Below are positions 54,445 to 63,607 of a stretch of 64,000 bases of DNA, piece after piece. The stretch's first letter is position 1; each line of letters begins with the position of its first letter. Under the pieces are notes generated by a model. The model worked only from the letters and a program-made list of their open reading frames with translations. It did no database searches and was not told the origin of the DNA. This DNA is from Buchnera aphidicola (Cinara kochiana kochiana) (GTDB taxonomy: Bacteria; Pseudomonadota; Gammaproteobacteria; Enterobacterales; Enterobacteriaceae). The DNA is taken from positions 1-64,000 of the forward strand of contig NZ_LR217707.1 in the NCBI RefSeq assembly GCF_900698905.1. The letters are read 5' to 3'. A program made the translations under genes and the position numbers.

Positions 54445-55077
54445 ATGTCTGAACGATCTAATTTTTGGTTTAATAAAAATAATTATAAGAAATTAAATCA
54501 TATAAATTTTATGAATTTTATTTTTAAAAAACAAAATTCATTTTTTGAAAAATTTTTTTATGATTTTATTTTACTGTTTAATAAAAAATTTAGTAAATTT
54601 TTTTCTTGTTGTATAACAATAAAATTTTTGTATAGCTGTATTGACTATCATGACAGACAAGATAAAAGTGTATATATCAAATATATTGGTAAGCAATTTT
54701 TTTTAACAGGTTATACTGATAAATGTTTAATTTTAATTACCAAAGATTTATTCTTGATTTTTATTAATTGTTTGTTTGGAAATTTTAATGATAATGCACA
54801 TGAATATTTTAACAATAATGATTTAACAATTAATGAAATAAATATTTTAGACGTTTTACTGCAAAAAATTTTTTTTATTTGTAATAAAACTTTTTTTAAA
54901 AATATTTCAATGTCAATCATTAATAATTGTAAATTTATTGAATTAAATAGTTCAATATATAGACGATTTGTTAATCTACCTTATATATGTTTTATATATA
55001 AAATATATTTAAATGATCGTGTTTTTTTATTAAAAATATATATTCCTTATCATATTGTAGAAAAATTTTATAGATAG
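54445..55077 (+). CDS. fliM: truncated flagellar motor switch protein FliM
   Basis: FliM is the middle C-ring protein. Identification is by position and by the segment LTINEINILDVLLQKIF near residue 130, which matches the family (PTELRVIQLVLQ-like), plus YRRFVNLPYICFIYKIYLN and FLLKIYIPYHIVE at the end, as in the FliM middle domain. At 210 residues it is far shorter than E. coli (334). The N-terminal CheY-binding motif is not seen, and the protein stops at the end of the middle domain, so the C-terminal SpoA domain that joins FliN is missing. Only non-coding DNA (about 210 bp) separates it from fliN. Confidence 0.82.
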   Translation: MSERSNFWFNKNNYKKLNHINFMNFIFKKQNSFFEKFFYDFILLFNKKFSKFFSCCITIKFLYSCIDYHDRQDKSVYIKYIGKQFFLTGYTDKCLILITKDLFLIFINCLFGNFNDNAHEYFNNNDLTINEINILDVLLQKIFFICNKTFFKNISMSIINNCKFIELNSSIYRRFVNLPYICFIYKIYLNDRVFLLKIYIPYHIVEKFYR

Positions 55078-55287
55078 AAATATTTTTAATGTTATAATAT
55101 AATGAATATATATTAATAATTTATTTTAAAGATAATATTATTTATATATAATAGTAATTATATATGAAAAATTTGTTTAATTATTTTTAAAGATTCTGTA
55201 TTATATATTAGAAATATGATAAATTACAAAGTAATTAAATAATATGAATATTAAATAATCTTATTTTATAAGGTAATAAAAAATTTT

Positions 55288-55596
55288 GTGGATACAACAG
55301 AAGTTATAAATCAAGAAATACAAAATAAAGATTTTAAAAAAAAAATAATAGATTATTCTATGATACATAATTTGTCTATTATGTCTATTCCTGTATCTAT
55401 TACAATAGAATTAGGGAAAAACGAAATTACTATTTGTGAATTATTACAGTTATCACGCGGATCTATATTAGAATTAGAGGATACAGTAGGTAAACCATTA
55501 AACATTTTTGTTAATAATTGTTTAATTGCGTTAGGAGAATTAGTTGTGCATAATGAAAAATATGGTGTTCGTATAATAAAATTATTACACAAATAA
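55288..55596 (+). CDS. fliN: flagellar motor switch protein FliN
   Basis: FliN forms the lower C ring and recruits the FliH-FliI export complex. The 102 residues (E. coli 137) are nearly all SpoA domain: IPVSITIELGKNEITICELLQLSRGSILELEDTVGKPLNIFVNNCLIALGELVVHNEKYGVRIIKL. The start appears to be the GTG at 55288, since no ATG precedes the domain except one at residue 29; AAGG near 55269 is rather far upstream. Its good conservation contrasts with fliM. Confidence 0.93.
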   Translation: MDTTEVINQEIQNKDFKKKIIDYSMIHNLSIMSIPVSITIELGKNEITICELLQLSRGSILELEDTVGKPLNIFVNNCLIALGELVVHNEKYGVRIIKLLHK

Positions 55597-55630
55597 TTTA
55601 TAATATAGATTTTAATCATGTGGAAAATTT

Positions 55631-56029
55631 ATGAAATTAAACAGTTATATGCAATTCAGTTTAATATATATTAAATCTAATAAAAACATGATTCATTATT
55701 TTTATAATCAAAATAATGGAAATATATTTATGTATATTACTTTATTTATTTTTATTTTATTTTTTTTAATAAAAAAAATAAGATTATTTTACTCAGGTTT
55801 TAATAATATTAGTTATATCAGTGATAAAATTTATTTAAACGCTAATAATTATATTTGTATATTAACTGTTGAAAAGATTAGATTATTACTGAATGTTACG
55901 TTAAAAAAAGTTCATGTAATACAAGAACTACCACCTCTTAGTGAAAATGTATTGCAACAACAAAAAAAATGTTCATTGTATACTAAATCATTAAATTTAT
56001 TAAAATCAATAATATTTTGGTTTAAGTGA
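55631..56029 (+). CDS. fliO: flagellar export protein FliO
   Basis: FliO helps assemble the FliP-FliR export gate. The 132-residue product (E. coli 121) has one transmembrane segment at about 33-52 (IFMYITLFIFILFFLIKKIRLFY). After it comes the FliO-like segment YICILTVEKIRLLLNVTLKKVHVIQELPPL, comparable to the E. coli run ending LHTLPP. The assignment relies on its place between fliN and fliP as well as this weak similarity. Confidence 0.8.
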   Translation: MKLNSYMQFSLIYIKSNKNMIHYFYNQNNGNIFMYITLFIFILFFLIKKIRLFYSGFNNISYISDKIYLNANNYICILTVEKIRLLLNVTLKKVHVIQELPPLSENVLQQQKKCSLYTKSLNLLKSIIFWFK

Positions 56030-56035
56030 GGTAAC

Positions 56036-56770
56036 ATGTTACATAAGAGCATAATTTCTTGTTTATCTATTGTTCCAGTTTTTTTATTGACTAATATGCC
56101 GAATAATAATATAGGCAATATAATTAATAATGGACTTGATATATTTAATTTTTCTGTTCAATCATCAATAATATTAACTGTATTGAGTGTAATTCCCGCT
56201 TTATTATTAATGATGACATGTTTTACTCGTATTATTCTTGTGTTTAGTTTTTTAAGAACAGCATTAGGAACGCCTTATTCTCCTCCTAATCAAATACTTG
56301 TTGGTTTGTCATTATTTTTAACGTTATTTATTATGTCTCCGGTGTTTAAAAAAGTATCTAATATAGCAATTGTACCGTTATGCAAACATGAAATTAATTT
56401 AGACGTAGCTCTACAGAATGGTATAAAACCATTTCATGAATTTATGTTAAAACAAACTAGAAAATCTGATCTTTCTGTATTTTTACGATTAGCTAAAGTA
56501 TCACCTAAAACATATTGTAGTGAAGTACCTATTCAAGTTTTATTACCAGCATTTATGATTAGCGAATTAAAAACTGCTTTCCAAATTGGTTTTACAATTT
56601 TTTTACCTTTTTTAATTGTTGATTTAGTAGTTGCCAGCGTTTTAATGTCTTTAGGTATGATGATGGTTCCACCTTCTACAATTTCTTTGCCGTTAAAATT
56701 AATTTTATTTGTTTTATCAGATGGTTGGAGATTATTAATTATATCTCTTTCAAAAAGCTTCTTTGTGTAA
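56036..56770 (+). CDS. fliP: flagellar export gate protein FliP
   Basis: FliP forms the core of the type III export gate. The 244 residues match E. coli (245). Conserved blocks: [51 protein letters not shown], the [22 protein letters not shown] loop, and [45 protein letters not shown], with the usual four membrane segments. It follows fliO by 6 nt and is among the best conserved proteins of the cluster. Confidence 0.97.
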   Translation: MLHKSIISCLSIVPVFLLTNMPNNNIGNIINNGLDIFNFSVQSSIILTVLSVIPALLLMMTCFTRIILVFSFLRTALGTPYSPPNQILVGLSLFLTLFIMSPVFKKVSNIAIVPLCKHEINLDVALQNGIKPFHEFMLKQTRKSDLSVFLRLAKVSPKTYCSEVPIQVLLPAFMISELKTAFQIGFTIFLPFLIVDLVVASVLMSLGMMMVPPSTISLPLKLILFVLSDGWRLLIISLSKSFFV

Positions 56771-56809
56771 AAACTTATTTTTTGATTATTAATTAAGACG
56801 GTTATTATT

Positions 56810-57076
56810 ATGAGTCAAGAATTTTTAATTACATTATTTCAAGATTCTATTAAATTTGCATTATTTGTATCTGCGCCGTGTTTGTTGTCTACTTTATTAA
56901 GTGGTATATTAATGAGTATATTTCAAACATCAGTACAAATAAATGAACAGACATTATCGTTTATACCTAAGATCATATCAATGATTTTATCTTGTATTTT
57001 GTTTGGACCCTGGATGCTACGACTCACTATAGAATATATAGAAAATATTTTTCATATAATATCAATTATGAACTAA
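56810..57076 (+). CDS. fliQ: flagellar export gate protein FliQ
   Basis: FliQ wraps the FliP-FliR gate. The 88 residues (E. coli 89) contain two membrane segments, FALFVSAPCLLSTLLSGILMSIFQTSVQINEQTLSFIPKIISMILSCILFGPWML, matching the family throughout. It lies between fliP and fliR. Confidence 0.96.
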   Translation: MSQEFLITLFQDSIKFALFVSAPCLLSTLLSGILMSIFQTSVQINEQTLSFIPKIISMILSCILFGPWMLRLTIEYIENIFHIISIMN

Positions 57077-57081
57077 TAAAC

Positions 57082-57873
57082 ATGATGAATAATTTACTTT
57101 ACAAATATATTTTTGGTATGAATGGTAAAATTATATTAATAATGTCGCGTATTTTCGCGACTTTGATATGCTCTAAGATATTTAGCCATATTAATTATGA
57201 TTTATCTATTAAGTTTTTTTTAGTATATTTAATTAGTCGTTTATTAGAACCTTTTATATTTGGTTATCACATCAATCATTATGACATAGAATTTTTTATA
57301 ATTTTATGTAACCAAATTTTAATAGGAATGGTGATAGGGCTGTTGTTTCAATGTTTATTTTCTAGTATAATTTTAGCAGGAGAAGTTCTTAGCGCCCAGA
57401 TTGGTTTATCATTTTCTACATTTTTTGATTTAGGTCACAAAATTTATTCTTTAGTTCTTTCACATTTGTTAAATATTTTTTTTTTATTTGTGTTTTTCAT
57501 ATATAATGGTCACTTAAAATTAATTATTTTGTTAATAAAAAGTTTTTATATATTTCCATTATATAATGTACCTATACATAAAAATACTTTTTTATCTATT
57601 ATCAATTTTTCTAGTCTTATTTTTTTAAACGGAGTATATTGTGTTTTACCACTTTTGTTTTTTTTTTTAATTTTATTTATAGCATGCGTGCTATTAAATC
57701 GATTAGTACCTAATACATCTTTATTTTCTTCTTTTCCGATTATTATTTTTGTTGTTGGCATGATTTTATTGAAATATTTTGTTTGTCAGTTTTATGGACT
57801 TAGTAAAACATTGCTGGATTATTTATTTTATTACTTAAAAATGTATATATTTAAATTGTTTAATTATTCGTAA
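57082..57873 (+). CDS. fliR: flagellar export gate protein FliR
   Basis: FliR completes the FliPQR export gate. I start it at ATG 57082, 5 nt after the fliQ stop, giving 263 residues (E. coli 261); an open frame reaches back into fliQ, but no homology supports that. Several hydrophobic segments, SRIFATLICSKIF, the conserved VIGLLFQCLFSSIILAGEVLSAQIGLSFSTFFDL near 90-125, and the ending PNTSLFSSFPIIIFVVGMILLKY identify the family. It is the last flagellar gene here. Confidence 0.95.
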   Translation: MMNNLLYKYIFGMNGKIILIMSRIFATLICSKIFSHINYDLSIKFFLVYLISRLLEPFIFGYHINHYDIEFFIILCNQILIGMVIGLLFQCLFSSIILAGEVLSAQIGLSFSTFFDLGHKIYSLVLSHLLNIFFLFVFFIYNGHLKLIILLIKSFYIFPLYNVPIHKNTFLSIINFSSLIFLNGVYCVLPLLFFFLILFIACVLLNRLVPNTSLFSSFPIIIFVVGMILLKYFVCQFYGLSKTLLDYLFYYLKMYIFKLFNYS

Positions 57874-57916
57874 GATTATTTATCTTATATATATTAGTTT
57901 TTCAGGACTTAATTGT

Positions 57917-57950
57917 AATAATATACATGATTATCGTGTATATTATTTTT
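57917..57950 (+). terminator. terminator after fliR
   Basis: AATAATATACA (57917-57927) pairs with TGTATATTATT (57937-57947) and is followed directly by TTT, the form of a weak AT-rich intrinsic terminator for the fliF-fliR series. Confidence 0.5.
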
Positions 57951-57982
57951 AAACATCAAATATTAGTTTATATCATTTTATT

Positions 57983-58004
57983 GGAGATCTTATAGTAGAT
58001 CTCC
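57983..58004. terminator. hairpin between convergent fliR and rpmG
   Basis: GGAGATCT (57983-57990) and AGATCTCC (57997-58004) form a perfect 8-bp stem with a 6-nt loop; two flanking U-G pairs can extend it. It lies between convergent units and probably ends the rpmB-rpmG transcript. Confidence 0.55.
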
Positions 58005-58051
58005 GGTAATTATGTATAGGTGTAAACAGAGTACTTACTCAATAATAAGTA

Positions 58052-58219
58052 TTATTTAATTTTTTTTTCTTCGTATAAAACATGTTTTCTAATAATTGGA
58101 TCGTATTTTTTTATTTTTAATTTATTAACTTGATTTCTTTTGTTTTTAGTAGTGGTATAGTAGTGTTTACTTCCACTAGATGAAATTAATTTTATTTTAA
58201 TTCTATTATTTTTAGCCAT
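58052..58219 (-). CDS. rpmG: 50S ribosomal protein L33
   Basis: A 55-residue protein on the minus strand, [18 protein letters not shown] followed by [20 protein letters not shown] and ending EEKKIK. It has the length of E. coli L33 (55 aa) and matches it almost position by position. It is the second gene of the rpmB-rpmG pair, 12 nt after rpmB. Confidence 0.97.
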   Translation of the reverse strand: MAKNNRIKIKLISSSGSKHYYTTTKNKRNQVNKLKIKKYDPIIRKHVLYEEKKIK

Positions 58220-58231
58220 ATTTTCTCTTAT

Positions 58232-58453
58232 TTATATAATGTATTTTTTGTATATTTTTTCAATTCCAAATTTGTTTATCATTCTCAATCCTTTTGATGA
58301 TATACGTATTTTTATTTTTTTCTTTTTATTTGGTAACCAGAAGGAATGATATTGTATATTTAACGAAAATTTTCTTTTAGTAGCATTCATAGCATGTGAT
58401 CTATTTTGACCTAACATAGATTTTTTTTTAGTAATTTGACATATTTTAGGCAT
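58232..58453 (-). CDS. rpmB: 50S ribosomal protein L28
   Basis: The 73-residue basic protein (E. coli 78) begins [45 protein letters not shown], matching the L28 pattern [39 protein letters not shown]. Its C terminus is a little shortened. It precedes rpmG as in E. coli. Confidence 0.96.
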   Translation of the reverse strand: MPKICQITKKKSMLGQNRSHAMNATKRKFSLNIQYHSFWLPNKKKKIKIRISSKGLRMINKFGIEKIYKKYII

Positions 58454-58528
58454 AGTGATTATTCCGTTTAATTGTATAGAATTATTTTTATAAATTTATA
58501 AAATTTTTAAATTTATAAATTTTAATTG

Positions 58529-59074
58529 TTATTTATTACAACATGTATTTTTATATCTATTAATAGAATTTATTATTTCTAATTTTGCATATTCGACATC
58601 TTTCCATCCGTTTATTATAACTGATTTATTTTTTTCTAGTTTTTTATAATTTTCAAAAAAATGAATAATTTGTTTTTTTAACAATTGCGATAATTGATGA
58701 ATATCATGAATATTAGTATATTCTTGTGTAATTTTAGTATGCGGTACAGCAATTATTTTTTTATCCATCCCTGATTCATCTTGCATATCTAATAATCCTA
58801 TAGGACGACAGCGAATGATAGATTTAGGTTGCAGTGGATATGGACTTGGTATCAAAATGTCTAATGGGTCTCCGTCTAATGATAAGGTATGGTTAATAAA
58901 TCCGTAATTACAAGGATAAAACATATTAGTAGGTATGAATCTATCAACATATAACATTTGAAATGATTTATGCAGTTCATATTTTATAGGACTAGAAAAT
59001 GCAGGAATTTCTATAATTCCGTATATATCATCAGGAGCATTTTTTCCTGTAGGTATTTGAATAGAATTTTTCAT
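58529..59074 (-). CDS. ppa: inorganic pyrophosphatase
   Basis: Ppa hydrolyses pyrophosphate and so drives nucleic-acid synthesis and aminoacylation. The 181 residues compare with 176 in E. coli. Type I signatures: PAFSSPIKYELHKSFQMLYVDRF near residue 24, YPCNYGFINHTLSLDGDPLDILI near 58 with the metal-binding aspartates of DGDPLD, and CRPIGLLDMQDESGMDKKIIAVP near 88. It is divergent from tldE. Confidence 0.97.
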   Translation of the reverse strand: MKNSIQIPTGKNAPDDIYGIIEIPAFSSPIKYELHKSFQMLYVDRFIPTNMFYPCNYGFINHTLSLDGDPLDILIPSPYPLQPKSIIRCRPIGLLDMQDESGMDKKIIAVPHTKITQEYTNIHDIHQLSQLLKKQIIHFFENYKKLEKNKSVIINGWKDVEYAKLEIINSINRYKNTCCNK

Positions 59075-59323
59075 TTTTTTATATTTGTAAATATAGATAG
59101 TTATAATAATAAATTATTATATAAAATAATTTATTATTTAATATTGATATTATTAAATAACCATATATTAATATGATTGTCAGTATAGAAATAATTAAAA
59201 TTTATTAATTAGTAATATCTCAATATATAGATAAATGTACTTGTATATTTATTGAATTGATTTATGAATTTTATGTGTATGTTGTATATTTTACAGGTTT
59301 GTATCGACTTAAGGTGCATTAAA

Positions 59324-60679
59324 ATGTTATTTTTTAATGATGTAGAAAAAGATTTAAATGTTTTATTACATAATATGCAACAAATAATATTTTATTTAAA
59401 TAAAAATAAATATAATAGTATTGTTAAAATAAAAAAAACATATTGTTTAATTGTATCAAATCGATATGGAAGTACAGATAATATCGAATTGTTTAATTAT
59501 ATTAATAGTGCAGTTACTACATACAATAATCACAAACAATACTCGGTAGAATCTAGTGATGCGTCTATTGCAGGAATATGTAAATCTATTGACAAATCAA
59601 TTTATTTATCTCAATATGTCACTAAAGATCAATTTATCGGTTTACCTCATGCAAATTTATTATACTGTAATGACAAAAAAATAAATTTATTTTTTCCTCA
59701 ATCTTTCAGTATAAATGAAATTAATGATTTAGTCAATATAGCAGATTCTGCAGCATTAAATTTCGATTCTAGGATTGTTAATACCGACAGTTCTGCTTTT
59801 GAATATTTTGTTGATATAAAGGTTATCGGAAATAGTTTAGGCTGGATAGGACATCAGTTATCTACGTATAATTGTTTATCTAGTTGTGTTGTAGCTCGTG
59901 ATCATAATTCGATGGAAAAAGATTTTAGTTATACTGTTTCAAGAGATTTTAATGATTTGGACGATCCAATATTTGTCGGGCAGAATAGTGCTAGGAAAAG
60001 TATTGCAAAATTAAACTCAAAAAAGATATCTACACAAGTTTCTCCTATTATCTTTAGTTCAGATATTTCTTATGAGTTATTTTTTTGTTTAATGAGCGCA
60101 ATTAATGGACATGTTGTATATAATAAATCAACATTTTTGTTAAATTATTTAGGCAAAAAGATTTTTCCTAATTGGTTAAATATTTTTGAAAATCCTTTTT
60201 TAAATAAAGGTTTATCATCTAGTTTATTTGATAATGAAGGTGTAGCGACTGTTACGAGAAAGATTATAAAGAACGGTATTTTAAAAACGTGGTTATTGGA
60301 TACATATTCATCTAATCGTTTAAATATGTATAATACTGGACATGCTGGAGCAGCATATAATTGGTTAGTATCAGCATCAGCTAATACTAAATTTTTAAAA
60401 TCATTTGATGACATTATACATTCTATGTATCAGGGATTTTTTGTAACTGAATTACTAGGTGATGGTTTTAATATCATGACCGGAGAGTATTCAAGTGGTG
60501 CATGTGGTTTTTGGATAGAAAAGGGAAAAATACAATATCCTGTTCATGAAATAACTATTTCAGGTAATTTATTGGATATATGGAAAAATATTGTTTGTAT
60601 GGCTGATGATATAAATCTAAAAAATAAAATTCAATGTTCCTCTTTGTTAATAGATAAAATACAAATTTCTGGATTTTAA
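59324..60679 (+). CDS. tldE: metalloprotease subunit TldE (PmbA)
   Basis: TldE (PmbA) with TldD forms a heterodimeric metalloprotease that clips small unfolded peptides, such as the antitoxin CcdA and microcin precursors in E. coli. I start at ATG 59324 (AAGG at 59311-59314), giving 451 residues (E. coli 450), although the frame is open 20 codons upstream. Conserved blocks: LIVSNRYGSTDNIELFNY, SSDASIAGICKSIDKS, SCVVARDHNSMEKDFSYTVSRDFNDL, LFDNEGVATVTRKIIKNGILKTWLLDTYSSNRL and FVTELLGDGFNIMTGEYSSGACGFWIEKGKIQYPVHEITISGNL. tldD is not in this window. Retention in Buchnera is known, but its substrate there is not. Confidence 0.95.
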   Translation: MLFFNDVEKDLNVLLHNMQQIIFYLNKNKYNSIVKIKKTYCLIVSNRYGSTDNIELFNYINSAVTTYNNHKQYSVESSDASIAGICKSIDKSIYLSQYVTKDQFIGLPHANLLYCNDKKINLFFPQSFSINEINDLVNIADSAALNFDSRIVNTDSSAFEYFVDIKVIGNSLGWIGHQLSTYNCLSSCVVARDHNSMEKDFSYTVSRDFNDLDDPIFVGQNSARKSIAKLNSKKISTQVSPIIFSSDISYELFFCLMSAINGHVVYNKSTFLLNYLGKKIFPNWLNIFENPFLNKGLSSSLFDNEGVATVTRKIIKNGILKTWLLDTYSSNRLNMYNTGHAGAAYNWLVSASANTKFLKSFDDIIHSMYQGFFVTELLGDGFNIMTGEYSSGACGFWIEKGKIQYPVHEITISGNLLDIWKNIVCMADDINLKNKIQCSSLLIDKIQISGF

Positions 60680-60697
60680 TAAATTATTATATATTAT

Positions 60698-61059
60698 GAA
60701 GTTGATTTATAAGCCGGGTTCTGTTTAAAACAGTCATTTATCTAGATTAATAATCACTTATTAATTCACAAGCAGTCTACCCGGAGTAATATGCGGGTCA
60801 CATTCTCCTTCTTGACCTTGCTCCTGGTGGAAGTTTACCGTGCCGAAATTGTTACCAATTTTGCGGTGCGCTTTTACCGCACCATTTCACCTTTTCCTAT
60901 TAAAATTATATATAATTATATTGTAATAGGTAGTTTATTTTCTGTTGCACTAGTCGTAAGATTGCTCTTCCCAGGTGTTACCTGGCACCATACCCTATGG
61001 AGCCCGGACTTTCCTCTGTGTGCAATAATTATTGTTACAGTGACTGTTCAATCAACTTC
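60698..61059 (-). ncRNA. rnpB: RNase P RNA (M1 RNA)
   Basis: The catalytic RNA of RNase P, about 362 nt on the minus strand. Conserved class A elements are clear: 5' GAAGTTGA pairing with 3' TCAACTTC, GAGGAAAGTCCGGGCTCC near the 5' end, GGTAAACTTCCACC, GGAGCAAGGTCAAG, CTCCGGGTAGACTGCTTG and the 3' ACAGAACCCGGCTTAT. Its 5' end abuts or overlaps the rsmI stop codon (61058-61060), and its 3' end lies about 18 nt from the convergent tldE stop, so processing rather than separate termination probably defines both ends. The protein subunit is rnpA (6619-7005). Confidence 0.95.
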
Positions 61060-61914
61060 ATAAAATATTTTTTTTAATTATTTTATTATAAAGAACATTT
61101 TTATTAAGTCTACATATTTTTTTAGTAATTTTTATTGCTGTAGTATTACTAGTTTCTTTTTTTATTATATTAAAAATTTTTAATATTCGCGAAGATATAA
61201 TATTTTTGTTATTTTTTTTAGCTCCATTAATAATAATAGTTATTTCTCCTTTTTTCCAATATATATCGTCATTAATTATTAATAATAATTGTTCAGCTGT
61301 TCCTTTTTGTATATTTTCCCATTTTTTGGTTATTTCTCTAGCAATTGTTATTTTTCGTGTAACACCCATATTTTTTTTTATTAATTGAATTGTATGCACT
61401 AATCGTTTGGGAGATTCATATAAAATTATTGTTCGATTTTCTTTACGTAAAGAATATATTTTTTTTTCACATTTTTTTTTTTTATTTGGTAAAAATCCTT
61501 CATAACAAAATTGATTAGCTTTTAATCCTGCAGCACAAAGAGCTGTAATAGCTGCGCAAGCTCCGGGTAGAGGTACTACACGAATATTATTACGATATGC
61601 GTATTTGACGAGTATATATCCGGGATCATTAATAATTGGAGTGCCGGCTTTAGACACAATTGCAATATTATTACCATTTTTTAAAATATTAATATATTGG
61701 TTAGTTTTTTTTTTTTCATTAATAGTATTTAAAGATAGTAATTTATTTACAATAGAAAAGTGATTTAATAAAATTAATGTATGTTTAATGTTTTCAGTTA
61801 TAATAAAATCTACTTTTTTTAAAATATTAATAGATCTATAAGTTATATCTAATAGATTTCCTATTGGTGTTGGTACGATATATAGTAAACCAATATTATT
61901 TTTTTTTTATACAT
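61058..61914 (-). CDS. rsmI: 16S rRNA (cytidine1402-2'-O)-methyltransferase RsmI, with a poly(A) frameshift near the start
   Basis: RsmI methylates the ribose of C1402 in 16S rRNA. The ATG is at 61914 (minus strand). After MY comes a tract of ten A (61908-61899); one extra A gives KKKNNIGLLYIVPTPIGNLLDITYRSINILKKVDFIITE and then an uninterrupted frame to 61058, 285 residues in all (E. coli 286). Conserved blocks include LYIVPTPIGNL, AGTPIINDPGYILVKYA, VVPLPGACAAITALCAAGL, FCYEGFLPNKKK and KGEITIIING. A second tract of twelve A (61716-61705) does not break the frame. No ATG, GTG or TTG gives the conserved N terminus in the downstream frame, and the next start (GTG 61657) would lose the SAM-binding N-terminal domain. 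The stop touches the 5' end of rnpB. Confidence 0.87.
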
Positions 61915-62140
61915 AAAAATTAATGATTCCTTATATTATTAATTATAAATTATAATAAATAATATACTAGATAATAATTTTTAGTAAATAATTTTATTGA
62001 TATATAAATACAGTTTTTTTAATTAAATTATAAAATTTTTATTTTATATGATAAATTTATTCAATGGTTTAAATTATTTAATAATATAAAAATAATTATT
62101 TTAATATATTGATTAAGGGTTTTATTAAGGATAATAATAA

Positions 62141-63358
62141 TTGAAAAGAACAGTTATTACTGGTTTTGGAATTGTTTCAAGTATTGGCACTACTACAAAA
62201 AATATTGTAAAATTATTAAAAGAAGGTATTTCAGGAATAATTTTTTCTAAAAAAATGAAAGAATATGGTTTACATAGTAATGTGTGGGGAGAAGTATCGT
62301 CTAGAAGAATCAATCAAATACCTAAAAATTTTTTACGATTTATGAATTTAGAATCGATATATTCTTATTTATCTTTACAAGATGCTATTAAGGATAGTAA
62401 ATTACATCCTGATATATATATGAAAAATCCTAGAGTGGGTATTATCATGGGATCTGGTAGTGGAGCTGCTAAACTACACACATATTTTTTTAAAAATAAA
62501 AAAAATAATGGTAATAAAATTAGCCCGTATTCTGCCATTAAAAATATGCCTTCTTCTATTTCAGCTTGTTTAGGTACTTTTTTTAAGATTTATGGTATTA
62601 ATTATTCTATTAATTCTGCTTGTTCTACTTCTGCACATTGTATTGGTAACGCATATGAATTAATTTCTTCGGGTAAACAGGACATTATTTTTGCAGGTGG
62701 TGGAGAAGAATTGAGCATAGAGTTAGCGCGTCAATTTGATGCTATGAGAGTTTTATCTATAAGATTTAATAAAACACCTGAATGTTCTTCTCGCGCATTT
62801 GATAAAAATCGTGACGGATTTGTTATTTCTGGAGGCGGAGGAGTTGTTATTTTAGAGGAGTTAAGTTTTGCTTTATCACGAAATGCCAGGATATATGCTG
62901 AAATAATTGGCTATGGAGCTACTTGTGATGGTTATAGTATGGTACATCCGTCAGGAGATGGTTTTGTACGTTGTATGAATTATGCTACAAAAAATGTTAA
63001 AGATTCTATTGATTATATTAATGCTCACGGTACTTCTACTAAAATTGGCGATATTAAGGAATTAGATGCTATAAAAAAAGTTTTTAATGGTTTTAGTATT
63101 CCTTATATATCATCTACTAAATCAATTACCGGTCATTCATTAGGAGCTTCTGGAGTTCAAGAAATAATATATACTATGTTAATGATTAAATATAACTTTA
63201 TTGCTCCTAGTATAAATATAGATTCTTTAGATCCTATTGCGTACAATATGAATATTGTTACAAAACCTATAAATACTGTTATTAATATGGCTATTTCTAA
63301 TAGTTTTGGTTTTGGGGGCACTAATGCTAGCTTAGTAATTAAAAAATTTTATAAATAG
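62141..63358 (+). CDS. fabB: 3-oxoacyl-[acyl-carrier-protein] synthase I
   Basis: FabB (KAS I) elongates fatty acyl-ACP. The 405 residues match E. coli (406). The start is a TTG at 62141, read as MKRTVITGFGIVSSIGT, with AAGGA at 62127-62131 upstream. The catalytic triad is intact: Cys in NSACSTSAH near residue 163, His in NAHGTSTKIGD near 289, and His in STKSITGHSLGASG near 325. The C-terminal NSFGFGGTNASLV is conserved. Confidence 0.97.
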   Translation: MKRTVITGFGIVSSIGTTTKNIVKLLKEGISGIIFSKKMKEYGLHSNVWGEVSSRRINQIPKNFLRFMNLESIYSYLSLQDAIKDSKLHPDIYMKNPRVGIIMGSGSGAAKLHTYFFKNKKNNGNKISPYSAIKNMPSSISACLGTFFKIYGINYSINSACSTSAHCIGNAYELISSGKQDIIFAGGGEELSIELARQFDAMRVLSIRFNKTPECSSRAFDKNRDGFVISGGGGVVILEELSFALSRNARIYAEIIGYGATCDGYSMVHPSGDGFVRCMNYATKNVKDSIDYINAHGTSTKIGDIKELDAIKKVFNGFSIPYISSTKSITGHSLGASGVQEIIYTMLMIKYNFIAPSINIDSLDPIAYNMNIVTKPINTVINMAISNSFGFGGTNASLVIKKFYK

Positions 63359-63607
63359 ATGATTATTTTGAATTTTTTTATTCATGTATATATGCTCGTT
63401 GTTTCTCTTATAAAAATAAATTTAGTAATTTGATATATCTGAAATGATATTCATGAATTAAATATATTTATATTATTTTAAATATTTTCTATAATATGTT
63501 TGTAAGTATAATAATAAAAGTTATTTTTATATAATATTAATATTAATATTAATAAATATATTAAATATAATTTTATTTTTAATTTTTTATATTATAAGGT
63601 TTTATAT

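Noticed and set aside
60791..61063. A 90-codon open frame on the plus strand
   Set aside because: It lies inside the RNase P RNA gene, whose conserved elements on the minus strand explain this sequence.
61705..61716. Twelve-A tract in rsmI considered as a second frameshift
   Set aside because: Careful codon reading gives NEKKKTNQ in frame on both sides, matching E. coli spacing, so this tract is not a break.
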